From a virus: a stretch of DNA of 35,345 nt. Below are positions 17,666 through 24,489 of the stretch, one piece after another (within the stretch, counting starts at the first letter, position 1; each line of letters opens with the position of its first letter). The DNA lies in the IMG/VR virus record IMGVR_UViG_3300025030_000290, positions 1 through 35,345 of that record; one strand, 5' to 3'. Under the pieces are notes generated by a model that saw nothing but the letters and a program-made list of their open reading frames with translations, did not search any database and had not been told where the DNA came from. A program made the translations under genes and the position numbers.

Positions 17666-17679
17666 ATTCAGATGTGAAT
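17666..17679. repeat. Copy 1 of a 14-bp palindromic motif (ATTCA-GATG-TGAAT)
   Basis: An inverted repeat with 5-bp arms and a 4-base loop, placed between a stop codon and the ribosome site of the next gene. The identical 14 bases recur at 21991-22004 (inverted) and at 29717-29730. Confidence 0.7.
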
Positions 17680-17695
17680 CCTTGGAGGAGACTAG

Positions 17696-18028
17696 ATGAA
17701 CTACAATGACACAATTGAGCAGGGTGCCACTTTCTATCGAGAGGTGACCCTCTACACGGACATAAGCAAAACCACGCCGACCAACCTCACCGACAAGACT
17801 CCAAGAGCCTCCCTCATGACTCAGAATGGTCTGCATGTGGCAAATTTTGGTTGTGCTGTTTTGACTGCGTTAGAAGGCACAATTGCTTGGACCATGCCGC
17901 GTGCTACCACAGCACTACTAGAGCCCAGGCAGTACCTCTACAATTTGGACCTCGACGACGCTGATGATATCACCACCGACCGAGCATTATCTGGACAGAT
18001 CACGGTGAAGACTGGGCAGGTGCTTTAA
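17696..18028 (+). CDS. Probable virion-associated protein of unknown function
   Basis: This 110-residue protein begins MNYNDTIEQGATF and ends with ALSGQITVKTG. A beta-rich pattern, with a TIAWTMPRATTALLEP segment and a closing LSGQITV strand, is shared by small phage proteins coded near fibres. These look like immunoglobulin-like or baseplate modules. A GGAGGAG site precedes the ATG. The stop codon overlaps the next start by one base (TAATG). Specific function is not determinable. Confidence 0.65.
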   Translation: MNYNDTIEQGATFYREVTLYTDISKTTPTNLTDKTPRASLMTQNGLHVANFGCAVLTALEGTIAWTMPRATTALLEPRQYLYNLDLDDADDITTDRALSGQITVKTGQVL

Positions 18029-18255
18029 TGACCGCCTCGGTAGCAGCTAGAGCCATCTTCGGGCTAATTTTAGCTGGACTGATCCATGCGTCGGTGCTCT
18101 CGGAGGAAATCTATTGGGGTGTAGAAGCGCCTAGAGCGACCCACTCCGTGGTGACTCCCCGACCACCCGCCGTGACCGCTGAGGGAAACCTCTACGATGC
18201 AACAACCGGCGCATTTTTGTACGACGCAGTTACAGGAGCGCCTTTAATGGCTTAG
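18028..18255 (+). CDS. Small unknown protein with N-terminal hydrophobic helix
   Basis: This 75-residue protein is translationally coupled to the previous gene through TAATG. Residues 5-25 are hydrophobic and could form a membrane anchor or buried helix. The C-terminus carries a short duplicated motif, LYDATTGAF and LYDAVTGAP. It may connect adjacent tail or fibre components. I do not recognise a family. Confidence 0.5.
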   Translation: MTASVAARAIFGLILAGLIHASVLSEEIYWGVEAPRATHSVVTPRPPAVTAEGNLYDATTGAFLYDAVTGAPLMA

Positions 18256-18265
18256 TGAGGTGGAA

Positions 18266-20092
18266 ATGTCGGCTCAACCAATTTCAATTCAACAATTTTT
18301 AGAGGGAGTCCCTGTTGAATCCAGCCCTGAAAGTGGGGCCTACTTGGTCTCCGTGCGCAGCGGTGTTATTCGTAGGATCGGCTATTCCTCCCTCGTCTTG
18401 TCTCCCGCCGAGCGTGCTGCTAATGGTGAAGTGACTCAGATCCTTGGGTATCTCACTGAATTGGGCGACTTCACCGTTGAGACTCTAGCCTTGATAGAAG
18501 AGAAGCGCGCTGCAGGCTGGCCGGATTACTCGATACACATTCGCATCATGGGTACCTCCACTGTTGGTCTTGGTTCTTTTGTCGGGGTTTCTACTGCGGC
18601 GAGTGTCGCTGAATTTTCTGGGGTAGGTGGGTGGGCAGGACTAGGCTCTCTCACAGGGCTCTTTGTTTCGGCAGATGCTGCTGAATTTTCCGGCATTGGC
18701 ATAGCAATTGGCCTTGGTTCCCTCGCGGGGATCTCTGGAGCAACCAGTGTCGCTGAGGGCTCAGGAGTAGGGATAGCGCTAGGTATTGGCTCTCTTGATT
18801 GGGTGCAAACCGCTTCGTCTGTGAGTGATTTCGCTGGGATTGGAATTGCCGCTGGGGATGGGATTGGGGCGGTTACTGGAGTTCTGGCTACTTTGAGTGT
18901 GGCGGAACTTCTAGGCGCGGGAATCTCCTTAGGGATAGGGGCTTTGGCTGAAGTCGTTGTCGGAACCTCCGTAGAGGAAATTAGTGGTTCTGGCGTAGCT
19001 CTCGGGGTTGGTTCAGTAACAGGGGTGACTACTACTTCCTCCGTAGAGGAAATTAGCGGTTCGGGTGAGACGATCATTCTTGGGATAGGTGCTTTGACTG
19101 AAGTGAGCGCCGTAACTAGTGTAGCAGAAATATCTGGTACTGGAGTAGCACTTGGGGTTGGTGCAGGGACAGGCGTAACTGTGGCGTCTGAGGTTGCTGA
19201 AATATCAGGGGTTGGCGAAGCTGCAACCACTCCGGGCATTGCTGATCTGACTGGAGTTACAATCTCATCAAGCACTGAGGCTGCAACAGGAGTTGGGGTT
19301 GCTGTTGGTATCGGTGCTGCTACTGGAGTAACGGCTACGGCGTCTGTAGGTAGTGTTGATGGAGTTGGGGCTGCAGGAGCACCTGACGCACCCTCTGCGC
19401 CGACCCTCGCAACCGCATCCAGCAGCATAACGCCGTCATGGGGTGCGGTATCAGGTGCGACGAGTTATAACGTGTATTGGAAAGCAGGAACTGCTCCAAC
19501 AGCAACGGATGGGTCAGACGGGGCGACCAAAATTACAGGTGCAACTTCAGGCACGGCTGTAACAGGGCTGACAAATGGTACAACATACTACTTCTGTGTT
19601 ACGGCTGTTAATGCAAGCGGAGAAAGTGCTTTGAGCGCAAGCGATAACGCAGTTCCTAATGTGGTTACAGCCTACAGTTATGGTTTTGAGGACGGATTAA
19701 CTACAGGGTTGGTAGGGACGATTGTACAAGCACAGGAACTATATTCTCATACCGGTAGTTACTGTGGGTTCGCAGTTGCGGACGCACCACTAGGTGATTT
19801 TATGGAGTTATACAATCATACAGTGAACCCAACACAAACTACAGGTCACAGCATTTGGGTGCGTAGCGGGTCCTCTGAGGCTACTCCTAGCAATAGAACA
19901 GTTAAAATCTATCAAGGTGTGACACTTAAAGGTACCTTTATTGTGCCTCCTGATGCGTGGACCCAGTTATCCTTTGATCTTCTAGTGGAGAGTAGCGCCT
20001 TATCTGTGCAGGTCGAATCTACTTATTGGCTTGTTGACCCTGATGAAGGTTACGACGCGAGTCTTGTATTTGATGACATTGAGATTTTATAG
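18266..20092 (+). CDS. Glycine-rich repeat adhesin with FN3 and beta-sandwich domain
   Basis: The 608-residue product has an N-terminal region of about 90 residues and then about eleven degenerate 24-residue repeats rich in Gly, Ala, Val and Ser (pattern GVGVALGIGSLTGV plus SVAEIS). An FN3 domain spans roughly residues 370-465, with typical SYNVYWK and TNGTTYYFCVTAVN strands. The last 140 residues look like a carbohydrate-binding beta sandwich ending FDDIEI. I prefer the ATG at 18266 over the GTG at 18260, because the AGGTGG site lies just before it. It is probably a virion adhesin that recognises a surface glycan. The domain types are read by eye; the receptor is unknown. Confidence 0.62.
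   Translation: MSAQPISIQQFLEGVPVESSPESGAYLVSVRSGVIRRIGYSSLVLSPAERAANGEVTQILGYLTELGDFTVETLALIEEKRAAGWPDYSIHIRIMGTSTVGLGSFVGVSTAASVAEFSGVGGWAGLGSLTGLFVSADAAEFSGIGIAIGLGSLAGISGATSVAEGSGVGIALGIGSLDWVQTASSVSDFAGIGIAAGDGIGAVTGVLATLSVAELLGAGISLGIGALAEVVVGTSVEEISGSGVALGVGSVTGVTTTSSVEEISGSGETIILGIGALTEVSAVTSVAEISGTGVALGVGAGTGVTVASEVAEISGVGEAATTPGIADLTGVTISSSTEAATGVGVAVGIGAATGVTATASVGSVDGVGAAGAPDAPSAPTLATASSSITPSWGAVSGATSYNVYWKAGTAPTATDGSDGATKITGATSGTAVTGLTNGTTYYFCVTAVNASGESALSASDNAVPNVVTAYSYGFEDGLTTGLVGTIVQAQELYSHTGSYCGFAVADAPLGDFMELYNHTVNPTQTTGHSIWVRSGSSEATPSNRTVKIYQGVTLKGTFIVPPDAWTQLSFDLLVESSALSVQVESTYWLVDPDEGYDASLVFDDIEIL
18548..19378 (+). repeat. Gly/Ala/Val repeat array encoding 24-residue units
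   Basis: About eleven imperfect units have the consensus GVGVALGIGSLTGV followed by 5-6 variable residues and SVAEIS. Spacing varies by one or two residues in places. The same unit reappears near the end of the next gene (21203-21453). A solenoid or repeated beta-hairpin structure is likely. Confidence 0.8.
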
Positions 20093-20101
20093 AGGTGGCT
20101 C

Positions 20102-21541
20102 GTGCTATATATAAATAATGGAACAATTAAAATAGGGATTGTTCTCGAAGAGGGTGGACGACTAGCTCATTTTTCTAATTTGATCGATAATGTCAATGTA
20201 TTCCCGTACGTTGAAGGTACACTTGTTGAAATTGGCACCATAATGTCCGTATATGGCGATCCTTTAGGAGCCACTGACGGCAAGGGGTGGAATCTTAATC
20301 AACAACTAAGTCAGTTTGGGGAATTGCCTTCAATCGTAACAGGTCCCATTATTACTGAAAACGAAATCTATGTAAAAGCACTGCCCGTCATCTTTGAATA
20401 TTATGATGGTAATATGGATGTCAACCTAGAGTTGGAGCAATGGCTCACGCTCAATGGTAACGTAGTCACAATGCGGCACAAGCTGACGTATACCGGTCCC
20501 GATAGGAGCCAAAATTATGCAACAATGGGTGAGGTTGCCGAGCCCCCCTGGTATGGTTCCCCTGGGGTATGGGCACAGGAAGCCCCGTTTGTAGCTATGT
20601 CGCCATCACTGAACCACTATGCACTTTATTCGGGTGGTGCCCCGTGGACAGGCCAAGCGGTAGAACAAGGTGTACTGGATACTTTTACAGGCACCACACC
20701 TACAACTCCCCCATGGTACAATCCCACAGAAAAATGGATGGCGGGGCTTAATTCTAGCGGATGGGGTCTTGGAATATACGCGCCCGACTGTGCTGGATTT
20801 TTAGCAGGAGATAGGGCGCCTTATTCTGTTGCAATCGAGCCCTCCCAGCCATTTGGTTTTACTGCCGGATGGCCTACGCCAGTCGTGATGGAATACACAG
20901 TGCATTTCACGATAGGCACTGTTGAAGAGATCAGATCACGATTCTACACTGTGTCGGCATACAGCTTTTCAGTCCAGCCTAGTGCCACTGATGGATTAAT
21001 CAGTTATCAGACAGAATGTGCAAGTGACTACACCCTAGCCTACTCAACCGACAACGGGACCAACTTCACCACTGTCGGCACAGAATCCCCCGGCAGTCAC
21101 ACACTTGACCTCTCCGCTTTACCTAGCGGGACATATCAGGTCAAGCTCAGGATCACCCCTCTATCTGGCGACACCACCCCTGTGGTGAGTGAGGCGGTAG
21201 AGGCGGTGATAGGCATTGGTGTCATAGCAGGGACAGGTAACCTATCCGGGGTAGCAATCAGTGCAACCACCGAGGCAGCAACAGGAATCGGAGTCGCACT
21301 AGGTTTGGGCTCCCTCACCGAAATTTCCACTATAGCAACTACTGCACCAATAGAAGGGGTAGGCCAAACACTCATCGAAGGGGTAGGCGCTGCTTCAGGA
21401 GTCACGGTAGCAACCAGCACTGAAAACATCGTAGGTACCGGCATAACCGCAGGAACCATCAATCAAATCAGAGGCCCTGACAATCAAATTCTGGACCTTC
21501 GTGATGTCAACAACCAACCCATAACCATGCAGTATTTATAG
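20102..21541 (+). CDS. Probable adhesin: mutarotase-like beta domain plus shared repeats
   Basis: This 479-residue protein starts at GTG with AGAGG six bases upstream. Residues 1-270 are beta-rich with a pattern (GGRLAHFSN, LEQWLTLNGNVV) that resembles the galactose mutarotase-like domains of secreted sugar-binding proteins. A smaller beta domain follows (about 285-360), then three units of the 24-residue repeat found in the preceding gene (about 368-450), and a short tail ending ITMQYL. Together with its neighbour it looks like a second glycan-binding adhesin. The sugar-binding role is inference. Base composition in 19660-20980 seems more AT-rich than in the adjacent tail genes, which is compatible with separate acquisition. 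Confidence 0.5.
   Translation: MLYINNGTIKIGIVLEEGGRLAHFSNLIDNVNVFPYVEGTLVEIGTIMSVYGDPLGATDGKGWNLNQQLSQFGELPSIVTGPIITENEIYVKALPVIFEYYDGNMDVNLELEQWLTLNGNVVTMRHKLTYTGPDRSQNYATMGEVAEPPWYGSPGVWAQEAPFVAMSPSLNHYALYSGGAPWTGQAVEQGVLDTFTGTTPTTPPWYNPTEKWMAGLNSSGWGLGIYAPDCAGFLAGDRAPYSVAIEPSQPFGFTAGWPTPVVMEYTVHFTIGTVEEIRSRFYTVSAYSFSVQPSATDGLISYQTECASDYTLAYSTDNGTNFTTVGTESPGSHTLDLSALPSGTYQVKLRITPLSGDTTPVVSEAVEAVIGIGVIAGTGNLSGVAISATTEAATGIGVALGLGSLTEISTIATTAPIEGVGQTLIEGVGAASGVTVATSTENIVGTGITAGTINQIRGPDNQILDLRDVNNQPITMQYL
21203..21453 (+). repeat. Second location of the 24-residue Gly-rich repeat
   Basis: Three units with TEAATGIGVALGLGSL and SGVTVATS-type cores match the array at 18548-19378. The best pair is TEAATGVGVAVGIG in the first gene against TEAATGIGVALGLG here. 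The codons differ, so the copying is not recent. Confidence 0.75.
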
Positions 21542-21551
21542 GAGTTTCAAA

Positions 21552-21986
21552 ATGGCATATAACGCCGGAGTAACCCGTTATCAGAAGAAGAAGTGGATGG
21601 ACGAGCTTGTGACCAAAATTGGTGCAGGTTCCCTCAAAATGTCGATCCACTCCACTACGACCACTTGGGATGCAACTACCGATCCCACGACCCCGCAGGT
21701 TTATGGCACTACGGGCGAACTGACTTCCACTGGCACCGGCTACACCGCAGGTGGCTACGTGCTCACTGCAGCTAACCTCACTGCAAGCGGCAACGCTTAC
21801 CAGCTTGATTTCGCAGATGTAGAGACTGCGGCAGGAACCATCGACCTCGGCACCTACTGCGGCTGCATCTACGACACCACCGACACCAGCCGCGTTCTGG
21901 CGATCTGCACTCTGACCGTCACGCAGGCATCCGCAGGTGGAGCAATGACGTTCACCATCCCGGCTAACGCCATTGCTTTGTCCTAA
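21552..21986 (+). CDS. Probable virion structural protein of unknown function
   Basis: This 144-residue protein begins MAYNAGVTRYQKKKW and is rich in Thr, Ala and Gly, with alternating strands typical of small phage structural or decoration proteins. Its end has a TFTIPANAI pattern. AGGAG precedes the ATG. It follows the adhesin genes directly and is the last gene before the hairpin at 22007-22038, so it closes the structural block. Third positions are often C or G, as in highly expressed genes of this window. I do not recognise the exact family. Confidence 0.6.
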   Translation: MAYNAGVTRYQKKKWMDELVTKIGAGSLKMSIHSTTTTWDATTDPTTPQVYGTTGELTSTGTGYTAGGYVLTAANLTASGNAYQLDFADVETAAGTIDLGTYCGCIYDTTDTSRVLAICTLTVTQASAGGAMTFTIPANAIALS

Positions 21987-21988
21987 TC

Positions 21989-22006
21989 AAATTCACATCT
22001 GAATTT
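21989..22006. repeat. Copy 2 of the 14-bp palindromic motif, inverted
   Basis: AAATTCA (21989-21995), loop CATC, TGAATTT (22000-22006) form a 7-bp stem. Its central 14 bases are the exact reverse complement of 17666-17679. It directly precedes the terminator-like hairpin. Confidence 0.7.
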
Positions 22007-22038
22007 GGAGCCGCTCTTGAATTAGAGAGCGGCTCTTT
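22007..22038 (+). terminator. Terminator-like hairpin between structural and lysis genes
   Basis: GAGCCGCTCT (22008-22017) pairs perfectly with AGAGCGGCTC (22026-22035) across an 8-base loop, followed by only three T. The short T run suggests partial termination. No clear promoter is visible before the endolysin ATG at 22052, so lysis genes probably depend on readthrough. Confidence 0.65.
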
Positions 22039-22051
22039 CAGGAGATCAAAA

Positions 22052-22498
22052 ATGAAACCCAAGTGGCTTGAAATAGCCGAGAAAGAAATCGGAGTGCTCG
22101 AAAAGCGTGGAGGAGAAAATCCCAGAATCCTAGCCTACCACGCATCCACCACGCTCAAAGCAAAAGAGGACGAGATCCCCTGGTGTAGTTCTTTTATAAA
22201 TTGGTGTGTCACCCAAGCAGGAATCAAAGGCACCAATTCGGCTGCTGCAATTTCGTGGCGGAATTGGGGCGTTCCAACAGAGCCCAAAGAAGGGGCCATT
22301 GTCATAATCAGGCAGAAAAAGAAGGGTACTGATAAAGCAACGGGAAGCTCCTCAGGGAATCACGTAGCGTTTTTCAAGAAGATTGAAAAAGGAAGGATTT
22401 TTCTTTTGGGAGGGAATCAGTCGGACCAGGCGAAGGTATCAAGTTTCGGTCTTGGGAGTTACGAGGTTCTTGACTGCAGGTGGCCTGCTCAGGTGTAA
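22052..22498 (+). CDS. Endolysin, CHAP/NlpC-type (TIGR02594-like) peptidase
   Basis: This 148-residue protein fits the TIGR02594 family of cysteine peptidases used as phage lysins. Cys45 lies in PWCSSFINWC, His104 in GNHVAFF, and Asn122 follows in GGNQSD, giving a plausible Cys-His-Asn triad. It would cut peptide bonds of peptidoglycan at the end of infection. There is no signal peptide, so a holin is needed to reach the wall; no clear holin is visible in this window. A GGAG site lies upstream of the ATG. The next genes encode secreted and lipid-anchored products, consistent with a lysis cassette. Confidence 0.83.
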   Translation: MKPKWLEIAEKEIGVLEKRGGENPRILAYHASTTLKAKEDEIPWCSSFINWCVTQAGIKGTNSAAAISWRNWGVPTEPKEGAIVIIRQKKKGTDKATGSSSGNHVAFFKKIEKGRIFLLGGNQSDQAKVSSFGLGSYEVLDCRWPAQV

Positions 22499-22523
22499 CC
22501 AAAATAGATTTAAGGAGATAAAA

Positions 22524-22877
22524 ATGAAAAAGCTTATTTTGCTTCTGGTACTCATAGCAGCAACCCCTGTAGTAGCAGCCGAAACTGGGTATCTAGAGAG
22601 GGACTACAGTGGCACGGTGCTTCAAGGTGGGGCTCCCAACGGCTTGCTTTCCCAGACCTTGACCATCAACTCAACGACCATTGACGGTACTGACTCTATC
22701 TGGTGGTCTCTGTACCCACCTACCGCCTGTAAGGTCCGAATCATGCCTACTTCTGCGAAAGGATCTTACCCCCAATTCACTGCTCCTGTCGGAGTCAGCC
22801 TCTCCAGATTTGTGAACAAGGCGACTCCTTTCATCAACTTCAGCGGATGTACTTCAGGAGAACTGCAGCGGCAGTAG
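22524..22877 (+). CDS. Secreted or periplasmic protein in the lysis cassette
   Basis: This 117-residue protein has a clear signal peptide (MKKLILLLVLIAA) with probable cleavage after the Ala pair at 18-19. The mature part is beta-rich, with two cysteines (69 and 109) that could form a disulfide. The start ATG has AAGGAGA seven bases upstream; the frame is open further back only because it overlaps the endolysin gene. It follows the endolysin by 25 bases. It lacks the transmembrane anchor and coiled coil expected for an inner-membrane spanin, so its job in lysis or in changing the host envelope is open. Confidence 0.7.
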   Translation: MKKLILLLVLIAATPVVAAETGYLERDYSGTVLQGGAPNGLLSQTLTINSTTIDGTDSIWWSLYPPTACKVRIMPTSAKGSYPQFTAPVGVSLSRFVNKATPFINFSGCTSGELQRQ

Positions 22878-22895
22878 GAATTGGGAGCCTTGAAT

Positions 22896-23066
22896 ATGAA
22901 ATTATTTTTCCTCCTTCCTCTTATTACCGCCTGTTCCCTCAACTCAGTAGCGACTCCAAAAACCATAGCCATTGAAGCGGGAACCTCAGTCCGACACGAC
23001 GTAGGTGATGTTCCTACTCGAATTAATACAGTTTCCATCAAAGCACTTTGGGAACTTAGAAAGTAG
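22896..23066 (+). CDS. 56-residue lipoprotein, possible outer-membrane spanin subunit
   Basis: This short protein starts at ATG 22896, with GGGAG eight bases upstream. Its signal peptide is MKLFFLLPL followed by ITAC, a usable lipobox with Cys13. The mature part is only 44 residues. Position after an endolysin, size and lipid anchor resemble Rz1-like outer-membrane spanins, which complete lysis of Gram-negative cells. It has few prolines and no visible inner-membrane partner, so the spanin role is a suggestion. Confidence 0.6.
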   Translation: MKLFFLLPLITACSLNSVATPKTIAIEAGTSVRHDVGDVPTRINTVSIKALWELRK

Positions 23067-23075
23067 GAGGCCTAG

Positions 23076-23438
23076 ATGAAAGTAATTTCGAGTTTAGATT
23101 TTTCGATCCTGGAAGACGATAAGTATCGGCTTGATGAGGAGATTGTTTATTTTTCGGGTAGGTATGGTAAGACGGCCACCGTTCCCGCAGGCTACATCTC
23201 CGATGGTGCCACAGGCGCAATGGACATTGCCTCAAGAGCTTGGTGGGTTCATGACATTTTATGCGAGCGAGGAAAATGGGATGATGGTGCACCACTGAGC
23301 AACTGGCATTGCTCGCAGGTTCTTCAGGACATCCTGAAGGAAGAAGGGAGGTACTGGCAGAGTAAGCGGTGGTTTTGGGCTACGTGGTTGCTCGGGGGTG
23401 GCAAGGCGAGAGAGAACGGGATGTTCTCGGTTACATAA
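23076..23438 (+). CDS. DUF1353 family protein
   Basis: This 120-residue protein matches the DUF1353 pattern: the VPAGYISDGAT stretch, then an HD pair in WWVHDILC, and a helical region with WATWLLGGG near the end. Members are small phage proteins often found close to lysis genes; their role is not established. The conserved Asp and His residues could bind a metal, but no reaction is known. An AGGAGG site lies before the ATG. It is the last plus-strand gene before the terminator. Confidence 0.75.
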   Translation: MKVISSLDFSILEDDKYRLDEEIVYFSGRYGKTATVPAGYISDGATGAMDIASRAWWVHDILCERGKWDDGAPLSNWHCSQVLQDILKEEGRYWQSKRWFWATWLLGGGKARENGMFSVT

Positions 23439-23470
23439 AATTTAAAGTTCCTTCCTCCAAGGGGAACGAG

Positions 23471-23510
23471 AAAGGGCTCCTGGGTTGGTTACCAGGAGCC
23501 CTTTTGGTTT
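23471..23510. terminator. Strong terminator at the convergence of the two gene blocks
   Basis: GGGCTCCTGG (23474-23483) pairs with CCAGGAGCCC (23492-23501). The stem extends to 13 bp with flanking AAA and TTT. On the plus strand it is followed by TTTTGGTTTTT. On the minus strand only three T follow, so it should stop late transcripts efficiently and early transcripts less so. It sits between the last plus gene and the stop codon of the last minus gene. Confidence 0.88.
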
Positions 23511-23864
23511 TTAGCGTTCGACTAAAGGAGCCAAAGCTCCTACGATTGCTTTGAAGAGGTAATCCTTCGCCTGCTGCTCGATGGGCAGTTCCTCATAGGG
23601 AACGAAGCACGGATGCTCCTTCTTCTCAGGGTCTTTCACAAGCCCATAGGTCCAACCGTCGCGCTCTTTCTCGGCGAGCCAAGAATCGTGTGAGGCGCTT
23701 GCAGGGGCGTCGGGATTGCCGAGATTGAACTCGACGCCGCTGATGGCGCTCTGCGCCTGCCAGTCAGGAGCCTCGCCCCAAGTAGGCTGGCTGTGATCCC
23801 CAAGGCAGGCACAAAAGGCGCGGTTAGCTTCGTGGCAAACTGCGGCTACGTGAATAATTTTCAT
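23511..23864 (-). CDS. RyR-domain protein
   Basis: This 117-residue protein matches the RyR domain (PF02026) in the form common in phages: CHEANRAFC near the start, the SAISGVEF segment, then W-x-x-x-K with DGWTYG, KEHPC and VPYEELP. In ryanodine receptors the domain binds partner ligands; in phages the function is not known, though a nucleotide-like ligand has been proposed. It is the final gene of the minus-strand block. Its ATG lies just after the stop of the upstream small gene, whose last codons supply the GAGG ribosome site. Confidence 0.82.
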   Translation of the reverse strand: MKIIHVAAVCHEANRAFCACLGDHSQPTWGEAPDWQAQSAISGVEFNLGNPDAPASASHDSWLAEKERDGWTYGLVKDPEKKEHPCFVPYEELPIEQQAKDYLFKAIVGALAPLVER

Positions 23865-23868
23865 TTGT

Positions 23869-24036
23869 CTACATCCTCTCGTTGATAGCTTTCTGGATAT
23901 ACTCCAGGGTCGCTGAAATTAGTAATTCGTTTGTCTCGCTGTCGATCAGGTCCGCGTAGACGATCCCGTGCCTTGTATCTTTTCCTCGTCTGAGGTTTGT
24001 GATTACTAGTGATTTGTTTTGGAGGTCTTTTGTCAT
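23869..24036 (-). CDS. Small unknown protein between nrdG and the RyR gene
   Basis: This 55-residue ORF runs from ATG 24036 to TAG at 23871-23869. The ATG follows the nrdG stop TGA without a gap, and the frame ends four bases before the next ATG, so it fills the interval exactly. The product starts MTKDLQNKSLVITNLRRG and ends LEYIQKAINERM. It looks like a small basic alpha/beta protein. No family is recognised; the tight packing is the main argument that it is real. Confidence 0.6.
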   Translation of the reverse strand: MTKDLQNKSLVITNLRRGKDTRHGIVYADLIDSETNELLISATLEYIQKAINERM

Positions 24037-24489
24037 TCAGAAGTCAACTCCCTTCTTAAAAATGTGTTGATTGGTGGACGCCAATTTGATCCCATACTGC
24101 TCCTTCTCGCCCCTCAGGTTCTCCTCGTACCGACCGCACTTGAGGTAGGCCAAGTACCGCTTAGCGAACTCCGGGACTTCCAAAGGCTTCAGCCGGGTGA
24201 AGAGCCATATGTCCAAGCAGTTCCGGTCTAGGTACCACAGGAGAGCTTCGAGTTCCTCGTGGTCTTGGTCGAAGGGCTCACCACCGAAGATCATAATGTT
24301 CTCGATCAACTCCGGGAAGAAATAAATCTTCCTGTTGACGTCAACCAAGGCATCCCTCCAAGGAACCCCTTGATTAAAATCCCAACTTTCAGGGTTGTGG
24401 CAGTTCGAGCAATGAGGACCTCGACACCCCGCCAAGTAAATATCGAGGCTTCTTGTTTCCAGCGAGAATTGAGTTGTCAGGACGTTCAT
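24037..24489 (-). CDS. nrdG: Anaerobic ribonucleotide reductase activase NrdG (radical SAM)
   Basis: This 150-residue protein activates NrdD by making its glycyl radical. A 4Fe-4S cluster and S-adenosylmethionine start the reaction in the absence of oxygen. The cluster cysteines are Cys22, Cys27 and Cys30, followed by HNPESW, and the SAM-binding GGE is at 69-71. The usual NrdG motif is C-x3-C-x2-C; here the first gap has four residues (GCRGPHCSNC). Its ATG overlaps the nrdD stop by four bases (ATGA), so the two proteins are made together. Length matches the family. It should fold and act as usual if the longer loop still places the cluster. Confidence 0.9.
   Translation of the reverse strand: MNVLTTQFSLETRSLDIYLAGCRGPHCSNCHNPESWDFNQGVPWRDALVDVNRKIYFFPELIENIMIFGGEPFDQDHEELEALLWYLDRNCLDIWLFTRLKPLEVPEFAKRYLAYLKCGRYEENLRGEKEQYGIKLASTNQHIFKKGVDF

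Noticed and set aside
18526-19428. Long open frame (300 codons) on the minus strand
   Set aside because: It is antisense to the repeat array of the adhesin gene. It is a low-complexity Pro/Thr/Ala reading with no ribosome site, produced by the repeats.
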